Below, piece after piece: positions 1-8,545 of a DNA stretch of 64,000 nt. Positions within the stretch are counted from its first letter, which is position 1. Every line of letters begins with the position of its first letter. The translations under genes were made by a program, and so were the position numbers. The DNA is from VRUE01 sp963716245 (GTDB lineage Bacteria; Actinomycetota; Thermoleophilia; Solirubrobacterales; 70-9): contig OY970300.1 of the NCBI GenBank assembly GCA_963716245.1, positions 806,001 through 870,000 of the forward strand, read 5' to 3'. A model generated the notes under the pieces. It was not told the DNA's origin. It saw only the letters and a program-made list of their open reading frames with translations, and ran no database searches.

Positions 1-119
1 CTCCTCCCGAGCATGGCGAGGAGATCCCCGGCCTCGAGGCAGTCGACGAGCTATGGGCCCCGCAGGCGTCGGCCGCCGAGCTGGCACTCATGTTCCACGC
101 ACTGGACACGGCGGTCTAG
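1..119 (+). CDS. Sulfotransferase-like protein, C-terminal fragment (cut by window edge)
   Basis: The first 119 bases read in frame (codons from base 3) to a TAG at 117-119. They encode the same tail seen in the four complete genes that follow: a PGLEAVDELWAPQAS-type segment, then AELALMFHALDTAV. It is therefore the 3' end of a fifth member of the tandem sulfotransferase-like family, with its start outside the window. The next gene begins 8 bases after the stop, so it is probably co-transcribed. Family membership is clear from the tail; nothing can be said about its N-terminal binding loop. Confidence 0.85.
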   Translation, partial: PPEHGEEIPGLEAVDELWAPQASAAELALMFHALDTAV

Positions 120-127
120 AGCTCGTC

Positions 128-1123
128 GTGGCGGTCATCGTTCTCCACGTCGGGCTTCCGAAGACCGGCTCGACCAGCATCCAGCGCTGGATGGCCGCCA
201 ATTTCGTCCGGGTGCGGCAGCAGGGCTTCACCCTCGTCGTCGCCCCGGGGATCGAGAGCGGCGAGATCGAGTTCGTTCCCTACGACGGCGAGACTCCCGT
301 CAACTCGGGACGGATCGTGAGTCACGCGATCGGCCGACCCGAGGACGCGCAGGCGCGAATCGCGGACGCCTTCGTCGAGGCGCTCGCGGCGGCAGCCGAC
401 CGGTATGAGGGGATCGTCGTGTCGAGCGAGGCTTTCGTCTCGCTCTTCGGATCGTCGCCGGCGCTCGCGGCCCTCCAGCGGCTCTCCACCCGGCACGAGG
501 TGAGAGTCGCTTTCTACGCCCGGCCGCAGCACTCGATCCTGGAGGCGCTTTGGCGGGAGACCGGATACCGCAGCGGCAAAACCCCTTCCGCGTTCCTGGA
601 GGAGCGCGCCGTCTGGCTGCACTATGCCGCCACGCGGAGGCGCGTGTGGGCCGAGGCACCGGGTCTCGGCTTCGAGCCGACCCCGTTCCGCAGGGACCTC
701 CTCAGGTCCGGCGAGGTGGTCGCCGACTTCGCCGACCGATTCCTCGGGGTCGAGGCCGGCCCGAGCGAGTGGGCGAATCCGGGCCTTCCACTCGAGGTGA
801 TCAACCTCCTGCGAGTGGCTCCCAAGGACATGTTCTGGGGCGAAGAGCTGCGCGGCAGGCGGTTGAACCGGATCAAGGCCTTCCTCGCCGACAACCCCCT
901 GCCCGAAGACGAGCGGATCGCCCTCTCGCGCCGCGTGCTGCAGAAGTACGCCCACGAGAGGTTCGCAGCAGAAAACGCCGAGCTGGGCTGGGAGGACTTC
1001 GTCCCCCCGCCCGAGGATGCCGACGAGCTGCCCGGGATCGAGGCGCTCGACAAGTTGTGGACGCCGCAGGCCTCCGTAGCCGAGCGCGCGCTGCTCTTTC
1101 GGGTGCTGGACGCGGCGGTCTAG
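128..1123 (+). CDS. Sulfotransferase-like protein, array copy 1 (331 aa)
   Basis: Likely transfers sulfate from PAPS to a glycan hydroxyl; this is a family inference. The N-terminus has a beta strand then GLPKTGSTSIQ (about residues 8-18), the 5'-phosphosulfate-binding loop typical of sulfotransferases. A GTG start at 128 is chosen because it aligns exactly with the N-termini of the three other copies; a longer reading from 53 would overlap the preceding gene's tail. Four bases separate its stop from the next copy. Its 3' part (883-1051) is almost identical at DNA level to copy 2, unlike the rest of the gene. Acceptor unknown. Confidence 0.8.
   Translation: MAVIVLHVGLPKTGSTSIQRWMAANFVRVRQQGFTLVVAPGIESGEIEFVPYDGETPVNSGRIVSHAIGRPEDAQARIADAFVEALAAAADRYEGIVVSSEAFVSLFGSSPALAALQRLSTRHEVRVAFYARPQHSILEALWRETGYRSGKTPSAFLEERAVWLHYAATRRRVWAEAPGLGFEPTPFRRDLLRSGEVVADFADRFLGVEAGPSEWANPGLPLEVINLLRVAPKDMFWGEELRGRRLNRIKAFLADNPLPEDERIALSRRVLQKYAHERFAAENAELGWEDFVPPPEDADELPGIEALDKLWTPQASVAERALLFRVLDAAV
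883..1051 (+). repeat. Near-identical 169-bp patch, copy A (partner 1877-2045)
   Basis: Read base by base, 883-1051 matches 1877-2045 at a constant offset of 994 with one difference (position 1024 C versus 2018 A, an Asp/Glu change). Sequence on both sides diverges quickly. The patch lies inside the coding sequences of array copies 1 and 2. Confidence 0.9.
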
Positions 1124-1127
1124 CGCC

Positions 1128-2120
1128 TTGGCGACGATCGTCATCCACGCGGGCAGGCCCAAGGCCGGGTCGACCAGCGTTCAGCTGTGGCTGGGCGCAA
1201 ACTCGTCCGTCCTGCGGAAACACGGCTTCACCGTCGTCGTCGCTCCCCGGAACGAGGCCGAAGAGGTCGTCTTCGTTCCGTACGAGAAGGGCCCGGTCGT
1301 CTCCGGGTGGACCGTCGTCAGGGCAACGAGGAAACCGGCCGAGCGGCAGCCTGAGATCGCGGACGTCTTCGCCGAGGCGCTCGCGACGGCGGCGGATCGA
1401 TACGGCAACGTCGTCGTCTCCAGCGAGGGGTTCGCCGGCATGTTCGGCGCGCTCCCCGCCCTCGAATCGCTGCAACGCCTTTCGGTTCGCCACGAGGTGC
1501 GAGTCGCCTACTACGCACGACCACAGCACACGAGCTTGGAGGCGATGTGGCGGCAGGCCGGATACCGGAGCGGGATGTCCCCCTCTGCGCACGTGGTGCG
1601 AAACGGCTCTGCGCTTCGCTACGCCGAGACTCGCAGGCGCGTCCGTTCCGTCGCGCCCGGGCTGAACTTCGACCCGGTGCCGTTTCGTCGAGACCTGCTC
1701 GAGTCGGGGGACGTGGTCGCCGATTTCGCCCGCCGGTTTCTCGGCGTCGAGGCCGGGAAGACCGTGTGGGCGAATCGGGGGCTGCCGCTCGAGGCCGTCA
1801 ACCTGCTCCGTGCGGCGTCCGACGGCACGTCCTTCGACGTCACCCGCAACGGGCGGGGCGCACGGCTCAAGCGCCTCCTCGCCGACAACCCCCTGCCCGA
1901 AGACGAGCGGATCGCCCTCTCGCGCCGCGTGCTGCAGAAGTACGCCCACGAGAGGTTCGCAGCAGAAAACGCCGAGCTGGGCTGGGAGGACTTCGTCCCC
2001 CCGCCCGAGGATGCCGAAGAGCTGCCCGGGATCGAGGCGCTCGACGAGCTGTGGACGCCGCAGGCGTCGCCGGCCGAGCTGAGGTTGCTGGTCCGTGCGC
2101 TGGACGCCGCGATCCGATGA
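1128..2120 (+). CDS. Sulfotransferase-like protein, array copy 2 (330 aa)
   Basis: Paralogue of its neighbours. The P-loop reads GRPKAGSTSVQ near residues 8-18, and the central and C-terminal motifs are shared with the array (EVRVAYYARPQHTSLEA; LGWEDFVPPPED). The start is TTG at 1128, four bases after the previous stop, matching the MAxIVIHAG N-terminus of other copies. Its stop overlaps the ATG of the following GT-D gene (ATGA at 2117-2120), which indicates translational coupling. Predicted PAPS-dependent sulfotransferase acting on a surface glycan; substrate unknown. Confidence 0.8.
   Translation: MATIVIHAGRPKAGSTSVQLWLGANSSVLRKHGFTVVVAPRNEAEEVVFVPYEKGPVVSGWTVVRATRKPAERQPEIADVFAEALATAADRYGNVVVSSEGFAGMFGALPALESLQRLSVRHEVRVAYYARPQHTSLEAMWRQAGYRSGMSPSAHVVRNGSALRYAETRRRVRSVAPGLNFDPVPFRRDLLESGDVVADFARRFLGVEAGKTVWANRGLPLEAVNLLRAASDGTSFDVTRNGRGARLKRLLADNPLPEDERIALSRRVLQKYAHERFAAENAELGWEDFVPPPEDAEELPGIEALDELWTPQASPAELRLLVRALDAAIR
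1877..2045 (+). repeat. Near-identical 169-bp patch, copy B (partner 883-1051)
   Basis: Second copy of the 169-bp segment within array copy 2, with a single mismatch to copy A. The pattern fits recent gene conversion or unequal crossing over between tandem paralogues. Confidence 0.9.
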
Positions 2121-3427
2121 CGGCGGCGGGCGGCCGACACGGGGGCGGCACGGGGCCGATGTCGCATGCCGAGCTGGTCGAGTGGCTGCGGGGTCGCCTG
2201 GACGACGGGGCTCCGGCGGCTCTCGTTCGCTTCGGAGACGGCGAGGGCAAGCTGCTCGTCGCCGAGCAGGGCGACGAGGGATCGATGCGGTTGGCGGTGG
2301 ACAAGCTCGGGCGGGAGACCGGGCGCCCGTTCACCCCGGACGAGGCGCTGGAGGTGAAGGCCCTCGTCGCGTTCGCGTTTGACGAAGCCGACTTACTCGG
2401 GATCGGATACGGCGACCGGTTCGTGGAGGAGCACAAGGCCTGGATGGACAGGCTGGCCGCGATCTACGCCGAACGGGTGGCCGCGGGCAGGCAACCGGCC
2501 AGGCTGGCTCACTGCCTGTTCAGCCACGACCTGCTCGGCGACCTGCCCCGGCTGCTCGCGGGCCGGCGCGTCAGCGCGATCTCCTGCCGCGACATAGGGC
2601 GGGCTCTCGAAGTCGACTGGGGGGTCGAGGACGTCGTGACCTATCAGGTGCCTTCGCAGCACCTGGTGCGTGACGTGGACGGCGACTACGAGTTGGCCAT
2701 GCACGGCGCCGCGATCTGGCCCGACGTCCACGACCGCATCCGCTCGGAGCTGACCGTGCGCGAGCCGGGCGAGGTCTTCCTCGTCGGCGCGGGCCTGTTC
2801 GGCAAGGATCTCTGCATCCAGGTCCGCCGGAAGGGAGGCATCGCGCTCGACATGGGCTCCGCTCTCGATCGCCTCGCCGGCAAGATCACGAGAGGACCGA
2901 GGCGGCGCGTCCTCGACCTCTACGCGGGCGGGATGCCGGTCGCCGACATCGCCGCCGAGCTGCGGCGGCGCTACGGGGCCGAGGTCGATCCCGAGGCGAT
3001 CTCGGACGGTCTCGACGAGGCGGTCGACGTCGGCAGATGGCGCGGACGGCGGCTGCGCTCGGCTTACTCGACCGTCCACGTCGCAACCGTCGAGCTCAAC
3101 ATCGTCCAGGATGGGGCGGTGCGAAGCCGGCCTTTGGACCTCGCCTTCGGAGCTCGCCCCGATCGACTGGAGCCGCTCGGATTCTGGTGGCAGGGCGCCG
3201 ACGCGACGGAGCCCTTGTCGGCGATCGCCGCCGATCTCCGTCGGCGTGGCGTTCGCGACGTTCCGCGCCCCCGTGTGGAGGGCAGCGAGGGATTCGCCGC
3301 TCCGGCGGTCGGGGAGGTGCGCCGCCTGGCTGCCAGGGCGGTCGCGGCTCGGGGCGGTCGCTTCGACGACGAGTTGGATGCGAGCCGATTCGTCTGCCTG
3401 GCCATGCTCCGCGCCGCGAGAAGGTAG
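2117..3427 (+). CDS. GT-D fold glycosyltransferase fused to a degenerate IS256/Mutator-transposase-like domain (436 aa)
   Basis: Residues 18-258 match the GT-D (DUF1792-type) fold: VRFGDGEG at 37-44 supplies the DxE motif (D41, E43), and the domain ends near DMGSALDRLAGKITRG. A separate gene at 13952 has the same domain and stops soon after this point. Residues 260-405 instead follow the IS256/Mutator transposase pattern: LYAGGMPVADIAAELRRRYG, a W+xRxL..Y segment, a DG.V strand, an LGFW strand and an RRRGVRDV helix. By alignment the first catalytic Asp is Ala323 and the second is Glu388, and the last third of a transposase is absent, so it cannot transpose. The ATG at 2117 overlaps the previous stop; ATG 2159 is an alternative. 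It interrupts the sulfotransferase array. Role of the tail unknown. Confidence 0.75.
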   Translation: MTAAGGRHGGGTGPMSHAELVEWLRGRLDDGAPAALVRFGDGEGKLLVAEQGDEGSMRLAVDKLGRETGRPFTPDEALEVKALVAFAFDEADLLGIGYGDRFVEEHKAWMDRLAAIYAERVAAGRQPARLAHCLFSHDLLGDLPRLLAGRRVSAISCRDIGRALEVDWGVEDVVTYQVPSQHLVRDVDGDYELAMHGAAIWPDVHDRIRSELTVREPGEVFLVGAGLFGKDLCIQVRRKGGIALDMGSALDRLAGKITRGPRRRVLDLYAGGMPVADIAAELRRRYGAEVDPEAISDGLDEAVDVGRWRGRRLRSAYSTVHVATVELNIVQDGAVRSRPLDLAFGARPDRLEPLGFWWQGADATEPLSAIAADLRRRGVRDVPRPRVEGSEGFAAPAVGEVRRLAARAVAARGGRFDDELDASRFVCLAMLRAARR

Positions 3428-3434
3428 GACACCC

Positions 3435-4436
3435 GTGGCCAGGATCGTCATCCATGCCGGCATGGGCAAGACCGGCTCGTCGAGCGTGAAGCACTGGCTG
3501 GGCACGAATACGGACCTTGTTCGGCAGGGTGGCTTCACCCTGGTCGTAGCGCCGCCCAGCGAGGCAGGGGAGATCGCCTTCGCCCCGCCGGAGGGCCGCG
3601 CGATCGGCTCGCGGTGGGCGATCGAGTGGGTGCTTGCCGATCCGGCCGACGTCGCGCGGAGAGCCGACCGGCTCGTCACCGCCCTCGACGCCGCCGCCCG
3701 CCGGTACGGCGACGTCGTCATCACGGCGGAGGCCTTCGAGCGGCCCTTCTACGACCTGCACGAGCCGATCCTGACGGCTCTCCAGCGCCTCTCCGGCCAG
3801 CACGAGGTGCGGGTCGCCTACTACGTGGGGCCGCAGCACTCGAGCCTGGAGGCGCGCTGGAGACAGGCCGGCTTCCGCGGACGGCTAGGTCCTTCCGCCT
3901 ACGTCGAGAGACGGGTAGGTCTTCTGCGCTACGCCGCAACTCGGCGCGGGGTCCGCTCGATCGCACCGGGCCTCGACTTCGAGCCGAGGCCGTTCCGCAG
4001 CGACCTGCTCGACGGAGGCGATCTGGTCACCGACTTCGCGAGGCGGTTCCTCGGCGTCGAGGCGGCCACCTCGGCGCGGATCAACCGCGGCCTGCCGCTG
4101 GACGTGGTGAACGTTCTCCACGCGGCGCCCCCCGGCATGTTCTGGGACCGTGGTTACGGCAACAGGCGCGTGAAGCTGATCAAGCGCCTGCTCGAGGGAC
4201 GTGAGCTGCCGGAGAGCGAGCGAGCGCTCCTCTCGCGGCAGGTCCTCCGCAAATACGCGCACGAGACCTTCGGCGCCGAAAACGCCGAGTTGGGCTGGCC
4301 CGATTTCGTGCCCCCGCCGGACGACCCGAAGGGCACGCCGGGCCTGGAGGCGCTCGATCGTCTCTGGGAGCCACAGGCCTCGCCCGCCGAGCTCGCCTTC
4401 CTGCTCCGAGCGCTCAGTGCGGCGATCGAGGAGTAG
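3435..4436 (+). CDS. Sulfotransferase-like protein, array copy 3 (333 aa)
   Basis: Same family and length as the other array members. The phosphate-binding loop is altered to GMGKTGSSSVK (Pro to Gly, Thr to Ser), the most divergent loop in the array, although Lys and the Ser/Thr cluster remain. GTG start at 3435, seven bases after the upstream stop, aligned with its paralogues. The central YYVGPQHSSLEARWRQAGF segment and C-terminal LGWPDFVPPPDD segment are conserved. Likely a sulfotransferase with its own acceptor preference; this is inference. Confidence 0.78.
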   Translation: MARIVIHAGMGKTGSSSVKHWLGTNTDLVRQGGFTLVVAPPSEAGEIAFAPPEGRAIGSRWAIEWVLADPADVARRADRLVTALDAAARRYGDVVITAEAFERPFYDLHEPILTALQRLSGQHEVRVAYYVGPQHSSLEARWRQAGFRGRLGPSAYVERRVGLLRYAATRRGVRSIAPGLDFEPRPFRSDLLDGGDLVTDFARRFLGVEAATSARINRGLPLDVVNVLHAAPPGMFWDRGYGNRRVKLIKRLLEGRELPESERALLSRQVLRKYAHETFGAENAELGWPDFVPPPDDPKGTPGLEALDRLWEPQASPAELAFLLRALSAAIEE

Positions 4437-4529
4437 AAAGAGACCCTCGCCGGACTACACTCGCCGAAGAAACCGCCTGTTTGTCAGGTACCCGCCCCAG
4501 TCGAGACAGCAAGGAGGAGGGGCCACTCG

Positions 4530-5531
4530 ATGGCCAAGATCGTCATCCACGCAGGGATGCCCAAGGCCGGCTCGACCAGCATCCAGGTGTGGCTGGAAAA
4601 GAACTGGAAGTGGCTGCGCGAGAGGGACCTGACCGTCCTGGTTGCGCCGCGAAGCGACTCGGGCGAGATCGCCTTCGAGCCGTACGGAGAGGGGCCGGTC
4701 GATTCCGGCTGGATGATCGAGGAGGTGCGACGGGCGCCCCTCGCTGCCCAGCGGAAGACAGCCGGCGGTCTCGTGGACGGGCTCGCCGAGTGTGCGGACC
4801 GGTTCGGCGACGTGCTGGTCTCCAGCGAGCATTTCGCGATCCCGTTCTGGAGGGTGAGCGGTCCGGCGCTGGCCGCCTTCCAGCAGCTCTCCGCGAGCCA
4901 CGAGGTGGTCGTCGCCTACTACGCCCGGCCGCAGGACTCCAGCCTGGAGGCGGCCTGGCGACAGGCCGGCTACCGCACGGGTTCGCCCCCCTCCGTCTAC
5001 ATCGCGGAGAACGCGCTCCGGATGGACTACGCGGCCACCCGCACGGCGGTGCGGCAGGCCGCTCCGGGGCTCGGGTTCGAGCCGAAGCGGTTTCGCACCG
5101 ATCTGCTCCACCGTGGCGACGTCGTCAGCGACTTCGCCCGTCACTTCCTCGGCATCGAGCTGGAGGGGGAGACCGAATGGGCCAACCGGGGGCTTCCGCT
5201 CGAGGTGGTCAACGTGCTCCGGGCGGCTCCGCCCGCGATGTTCTGGGACCCGAGCTACGGCAACTTGCGGATCGCGCGGATCAAGACACTGCTCGACGGG
5301 GAGCGATTTCCCGAAGACGACCGTGTTGCGCTCTCCCGGCAGGTCCTGCGCAAGTACGCTTACGAGCGGTTCGGGGATGGCAATGCCGAGCTGGGGTGGG
5401 AGGACTTCGTGCTGCCGCCCGACGACCCCGACGGCGTGCCCGGGCTGGAGGCGCTCGACTGGCTCTGGACACCGAGCGCCTCGCCGGCCGAGCTCTCGCT
5501 CATCTTCCGGGCGCTGCGGGCGGCGATCTAG
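4530..5531 (+). CDS. Sulfotransferase-like protein, array copy 4 (333 aa)
   Basis: Last complete array member. GMPKAGSTSIQ forms the P-loop at about residues 8-18. It is the only copy with an ATG start and a strong ribosome site (AAGGAGG about 10 bases upstream). The 93-base gap before it is the largest within the array, so it may have its own promoter. C-terminal LGWEDFVLPPDD and PGLEALDWLW segments match the fragment at the window start. A coiled-coil protein and a GT2 gene follow on the same strand. Predicted sulfation of a surface glycan. Confidence 0.8.
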   Translation: MAKIVIHAGMPKAGSTSIQVWLEKNWKWLRERDLTVLVAPRSDSGEIAFEPYGEGPVDSGWMIEEVRRAPLAAQRKTAGGLVDGLAECADRFGDVLVSSEHFAIPFWRVSGPALAAFQQLSASHEVVVAYYARPQDSSLEAAWRQAGYRTGSPPSVYIAENALRMDYAATRTAVRQAAPGLGFEPKRFRTDLLHRGDVVSDFARHFLGIELEGETEWANRGLPLEVVNVLRAAPPAMFWDPSYGNLRIARIKTLLDGERFPEDDRVALSRQVLRKYAYERFGDGNAELGWEDFVLPPDDPDGVPGLEALDWLWTPSASPAELSLIFRALRAAI

Positions 5532-5576
5532 GTGCATGTCGGATCGCGCGTGCGTCTGTTCCGAATGTAGACTCGG

Positions 5577-6809
5577 ATGGGACCTATGAGCGCCGACCGG
5601 TTGGGGGAGATTGAGGCGGACCGCCTGGGGGCTGCCGTCTTCGAGCAGCGGCGCCTCTCGCACATGCTGCGCCAGCGCGGGAGCGAGATCGAGGCCCTGC
5701 GCGACGAGCGCGAGCGGCTCACGGTCAAGGAGCGCCTGGCGCGGGAACGGGAGGAGCGGCTGCAGGAGGAGCTCCGCGACCTCGAAGGAAGGCGCGCCTC
5801 GGCGAGCGCCGCGAGAGAGCAGCTCGAGTCGGAGCTGAAGAAGGCGGGCTACGAGGCCCGGCGCGCCGAGCGACGCGTCGCCAAGGTCGAACACGACGCC
5901 GCGGAGGCGAGCAAGCAGAGCCGCGCCCGGATCGAGACCCTGGAAGGCGAGGCAGCGAAGGCGAGCAAGCAGAGCGCGGCCCGAATCGAGACCCTGGAGG
6001 GCGAGCTGGCGAAGGTCGAGAAGGAGCGCCAAGAGCTCAAGGGGCAGCTCGAGAAGACGGCCCGCGAGCACGGGCGCCTCGAAGCGGAGCTGAAGCAGGC
6101 CGGCTACGAGGCCCGGCGTGCCGAGCGCCGCGTCGCCAAAATCGAAAGCGACGCCGCGGAGGCGAGCAAGCAGAGCCGAGCCCGGCTCGAGGCCCTCGAG
6201 GGCCGGCTCGCAAAAACCACGCGCGACGCCACGCGCGAGCGGGGGCGCCTCGAGGCGGAGCTGAAGCAGGCCTATTACGAGGCCCGGCGCGCCGAGCGAC
6301 GTGTCGCCAAGGTCGAAGGCGATGCCACGGAGACGCGCAGGCAGAGCGGGCTCAAGATCGATTCGCTCGCCTCCCAGCTGCGCCGCGGGCGCGAGGCCGA
6401 GGAGGCGGCGCTGAAGGCGCACCGGCAAGCGGTGCAGGAGCGCGACGAGGCGATCGCATCCCGCCATCAGGCGGTTGCCGCCGCCACGGACTCGGCCCTG
6501 CGCCTGAAAGGGACGGCCATGCGCCTGGGGGAGACGGCTACGGAGCTGGGCCGGGTCCAGCGGGAGATCGAGCTTCGAGTTGCGCGCGAGCGGGAGCGGG
6601 AAGCATTGCTGGAGCGCTCCGACCGCAGTCTCGATGCCGTGGCCGAGCACCTGCTCCGGGCCAGGGCGTCGAGGAGCTGGCGCTGGGGCCACGCGCTCGC
6701 CCAGGCGTTTCGCACGCTGACCTTCCGCCGCCGTTCGAGCCGCAGCGCGATGGACGCCGCGCTCGACCGGCTGGAGGCCCGGGGGGCGAGCTCGCCAGAG
6801 ACGGGATGA
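5577..6809 (+). CDS. Long coiled-coil protein with internal repeats (410 aa)
   Basis: No enzymatic domain recognised. Residues about 5-340 are almost entirely charged heptad-type helix rich in Glu, Arg, Lys and Ala. A unit of roughly 30-40 residues recurs three times (core YEARRAERRVAKVE, then an ASKQSRARxExLEG-type segment). The last 48 residues change character and carry SRSWRWGHALAQAF followed by a basic stretch; a similar segment sits in the glycosyltransferase at 14776. Start may be ATG 5577 or ATG 5586. The stop overlaps the next glycosyltransferase start (ATGA). Could scaffold or measure chain length for glycan enzymes, by analogy with coiled-coil length regulators; unproven. Confidence 0.65.
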   Translation: MGPMSADRLGEIEADRLGAAVFEQRRLSHMLRQRGSEIEALRDERERLTVKERLAREREERLQEELRDLEGRRASASAAREQLESELKKAGYEARRAERRVAKVEHDAAEASKQSRARIETLEGEAAKASKQSAARIETLEGELAKVEKERQELKGQLEKTAREHGRLEAELKQAGYEARRAERRVAKIESDAAEASKQSRARLEALEGRLAKTTRDATRERGRLEAELKQAYYEARRAERRVAKVEGDATETRRQSGLKIDSLASQLRRGREAEEAALKAHRQAVQERDEAIASRHQAVAAATDSALRLKGTAMRLGETATELGRVQREIELRVAREREREALLERSDRSLDAVAEHLLRARASRSWRWGHALAQAFRTLTFRRRSSRSAMDAALDRLEARGASSPETG

Positions 6810-8545
6810 GCACCGGGCCCGCAGGCGCCGTGGTGCCGCCGCCGGGGCGTGCGGCGATTGCCAGGCGTCTGCGCGGCGAGCTGGGCCCGCCGCCGCAACG
6901 CGGCGAATGGCCGCCGGTCTCGATCGTCGTCGTCAACCGGGACGGGGAGGGCCACCTGCGCCTGCTTCTGCCGCGCCTGGCGGAGGCGACCGACTACCCC
7001 CGGCTGGAGCTGATCCTCGTCGACAACGGCTCCCGCGACGGATCGGTGGAGTACGCGCGTGCTCAGCGCCTGCCCTTCCCGCTCACCGTCGTCGAGAACC
7101 CCGACAACCTCTCCTTCTCGGATGCCAACGACGATGGTGCCGAGCGTGCCGCCTTCGACCTGCTTCTCTTCCTCAACAACGACGTCGAGCCCTTCGAGCC
7201 GGGCTGGCTGAAGGAGCTGGTCGCCTGTCTCGAGGGCACCGACGCGGCCGCCGCGGGCGCGACGCTCATGCGCGGCGAGCGGCGCGGCGGCGGCTACGTC
7301 GTCCAGCACCGGCGGGTGGAGCTGGCGGGCGAGGTCGGTTTCGTCAGGGTGTCGAACGCGGGAGACGGAGATGCGCTCGGGCCGCCGGCCGCCGACGTGC
7401 CGGCCCTCGCCTCTACCGCGGCCTGCCTGCTGATCCGTCGGGAGCCCTTCGAGCGGGTGGGTGGCTTCACCACCGGCTATCTGTGGGGCTGGGAGGACGT
7501 CGATCTGGGGCTCAAGCTGATGAGCGGGGGGGATCGAGTCGTATGCAGCAGGCGGAGCTTCCTTTTCCACCATGAGTCGAGCAGCCGCTCGGCCCGGAGT
7601 CACGAGTGGCAGCGGACGACGCGTGCTCACAACCGGCGCCTGTTCGCCCAGCGCTGGGGTCCGCAGGTGCGCCGCGAGTACCTGCTCGACAGGATGGGGG
7701 AAGGCGGCTTCTGGACCGACGGCCGCCCGCCGCTGCTCGCGGTCGCTCTCTCCGGGCGCGCGGAGCTGGACGCCGCCGCCGGCGAGCTCGCCGACGCGGT
7801 TGAGGAGCAGGGGTGGAGGGTGACCCTGGTCGCCCCGCACGAGGACGAGCCGAGCGACGTGCCGGAGGACTCCGACTTCGTCCTCCTCACCCAGCCCTCG
7901 GCCGGTGCCTCGCTGCACCCGGGGCTGGTGTGCGTTCCCTGGATTCACGACGGCGTCGAGGCCTGGGCAGACGCACCGCTGCTGCGCAGGGCCGAGCTGA
8001 CGCTCATCGCGCACCTGGACACGAGCCCCGACCTCGAGGCCGGGGGGATCGCGCCGGTGCTGTTCGGGGGAGCCGACGACGCGGGAAGGCTGATCGGGCT
8101 CCTGCGCGAGCGGACCCAGCGTCTGCGCTTCTGCCTGAAGCTGTCGCGCGACCGCACGCTGGACCCCGTGGCGACGGCACTGCGCCGCTCGCTCGACGCT
8201 CGCGGCCATGCCTGCACCGTGCAGCTCGCCGACGAGTGGGAGCTCCTTGGCGGCGCGACCGCCGACGTGGCGCTCGTCTTCGGCGACGCCGGGGAGTACG
8301 AGACCAAGCCGGCCCAGCTGAACGTCCTCTGGGCGCCAGAGCCGCCGCGCCCGACCGAGTGCGACCGGTGGGACCTGGTCCTGATCGCCGACGAGTCCGC
8401 AGCCGCATCGCTCCAGCCCGAGACGCCGACGCTGGTCGCGCCGCTCGATCTCGGCTCGACCGGCGACGCGGCGGAGCCGCTGCTGAGCCTCGTCGCCCAG
8501 GCCGCCGCGCGGGACGGCGTCCCGTCGCACGTCGCGGCGCGTTAA
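6806..8545 (+). CDS. Family 2 glycosyltransferase with C-terminal extension (579 aa)
   Basis: Residues about 36-290 are a GT-A domain: VSIVVVNRDG at 38, LILVDNGSRDGS, then LLFLNNDVEP, where NND fills the DXD metal/nucleotide site, and a GWEDVDLGLK segment typical of rhamnosyl/galactosyl GT2 enzymes. Residues 300-579 are a second region without a clear name, with a KPAQLNVLWAPE motif also seen (KPGQLNVLWNP) in the GT at 41015, resembling CgeB-like glycosyltransferase C-termini. ATG overlaps the preceding stop. Its TAA stop lies inside a conserved block upstream of the secreted-protein gene. Donor and acceptor unknown. Confidence 0.8.
   Translation: MSTGPAGAVVPPPGRAAIARRLRGELGPPPQRGEWPPVSIVVVNRDGEGHLRLLLPRLAEATDYPRLELILVDNGSRDGSVEYARAQRLPFPLTVVENPDNLSFSDANDDGAERAAFDLLLFLNNDVEPFEPGWLKELVACLEGTDAAAAGATLMRGERRGGGYVVQHRRVELAGEVGFVRVSNAGDGDALGPPAADVPALASTAACLLIRREPFERVGGFTTGYLWGWEDVDLGLKLMSGGDRVVCSRRSFLFHHESSSRSARSHEWQRTTRAHNRRLFAQRWGPQVRREYLLDRMGEGGFWTDGRPPLLAVALSGRAELDAAAGELADAVEEQGWRVTLVAPHEDEPSDVPEDSDFVLLTQPSAGASLHPGLVCVPWIHDGVEAWADAPLLRRAELTLIAHLDTSPDLEAGGIAPVLFGGADDAGRLIGLLRERTQRLRFCLKLSRDRTLDPVATALRRSLDARGHACTVQLADEWELLGGATADVALVFGDAGEYETKPAQLNVLWAPEPPRPTECDRWDLVLIADESAAASLQPETPTLVAPLDLGSTGDAAEPLLSLVAQAAARDGVPSHVAAR

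Noticed and set aside
2894..3427. A complete, active insertion sequence
   Set aside because: No terminal inverted repeats or target duplications seen; the transposase-like part lacks catalytic residues and its last third, and is fused in frame to a glycosyltransferase.
5820..6340. Recurring DNA segments that look like a spaced repeat array
   Set aside because: The repeats are in frame and encode the coiled-coil repeat unit; spacing and sequence vary, with no CRISPR-type constant repeats or cas genes.
4455..6692. Very long minus-strand open frame (745 codons) across array copy 4 and the coiled-coil gene
   Set aside because: The translation is low-complexity Leu/Arg/Ala/Gly with no domain. 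The plus strand has conserved paralogue sequence and ribosome sites here; long antisense frames are expected at this GC content.
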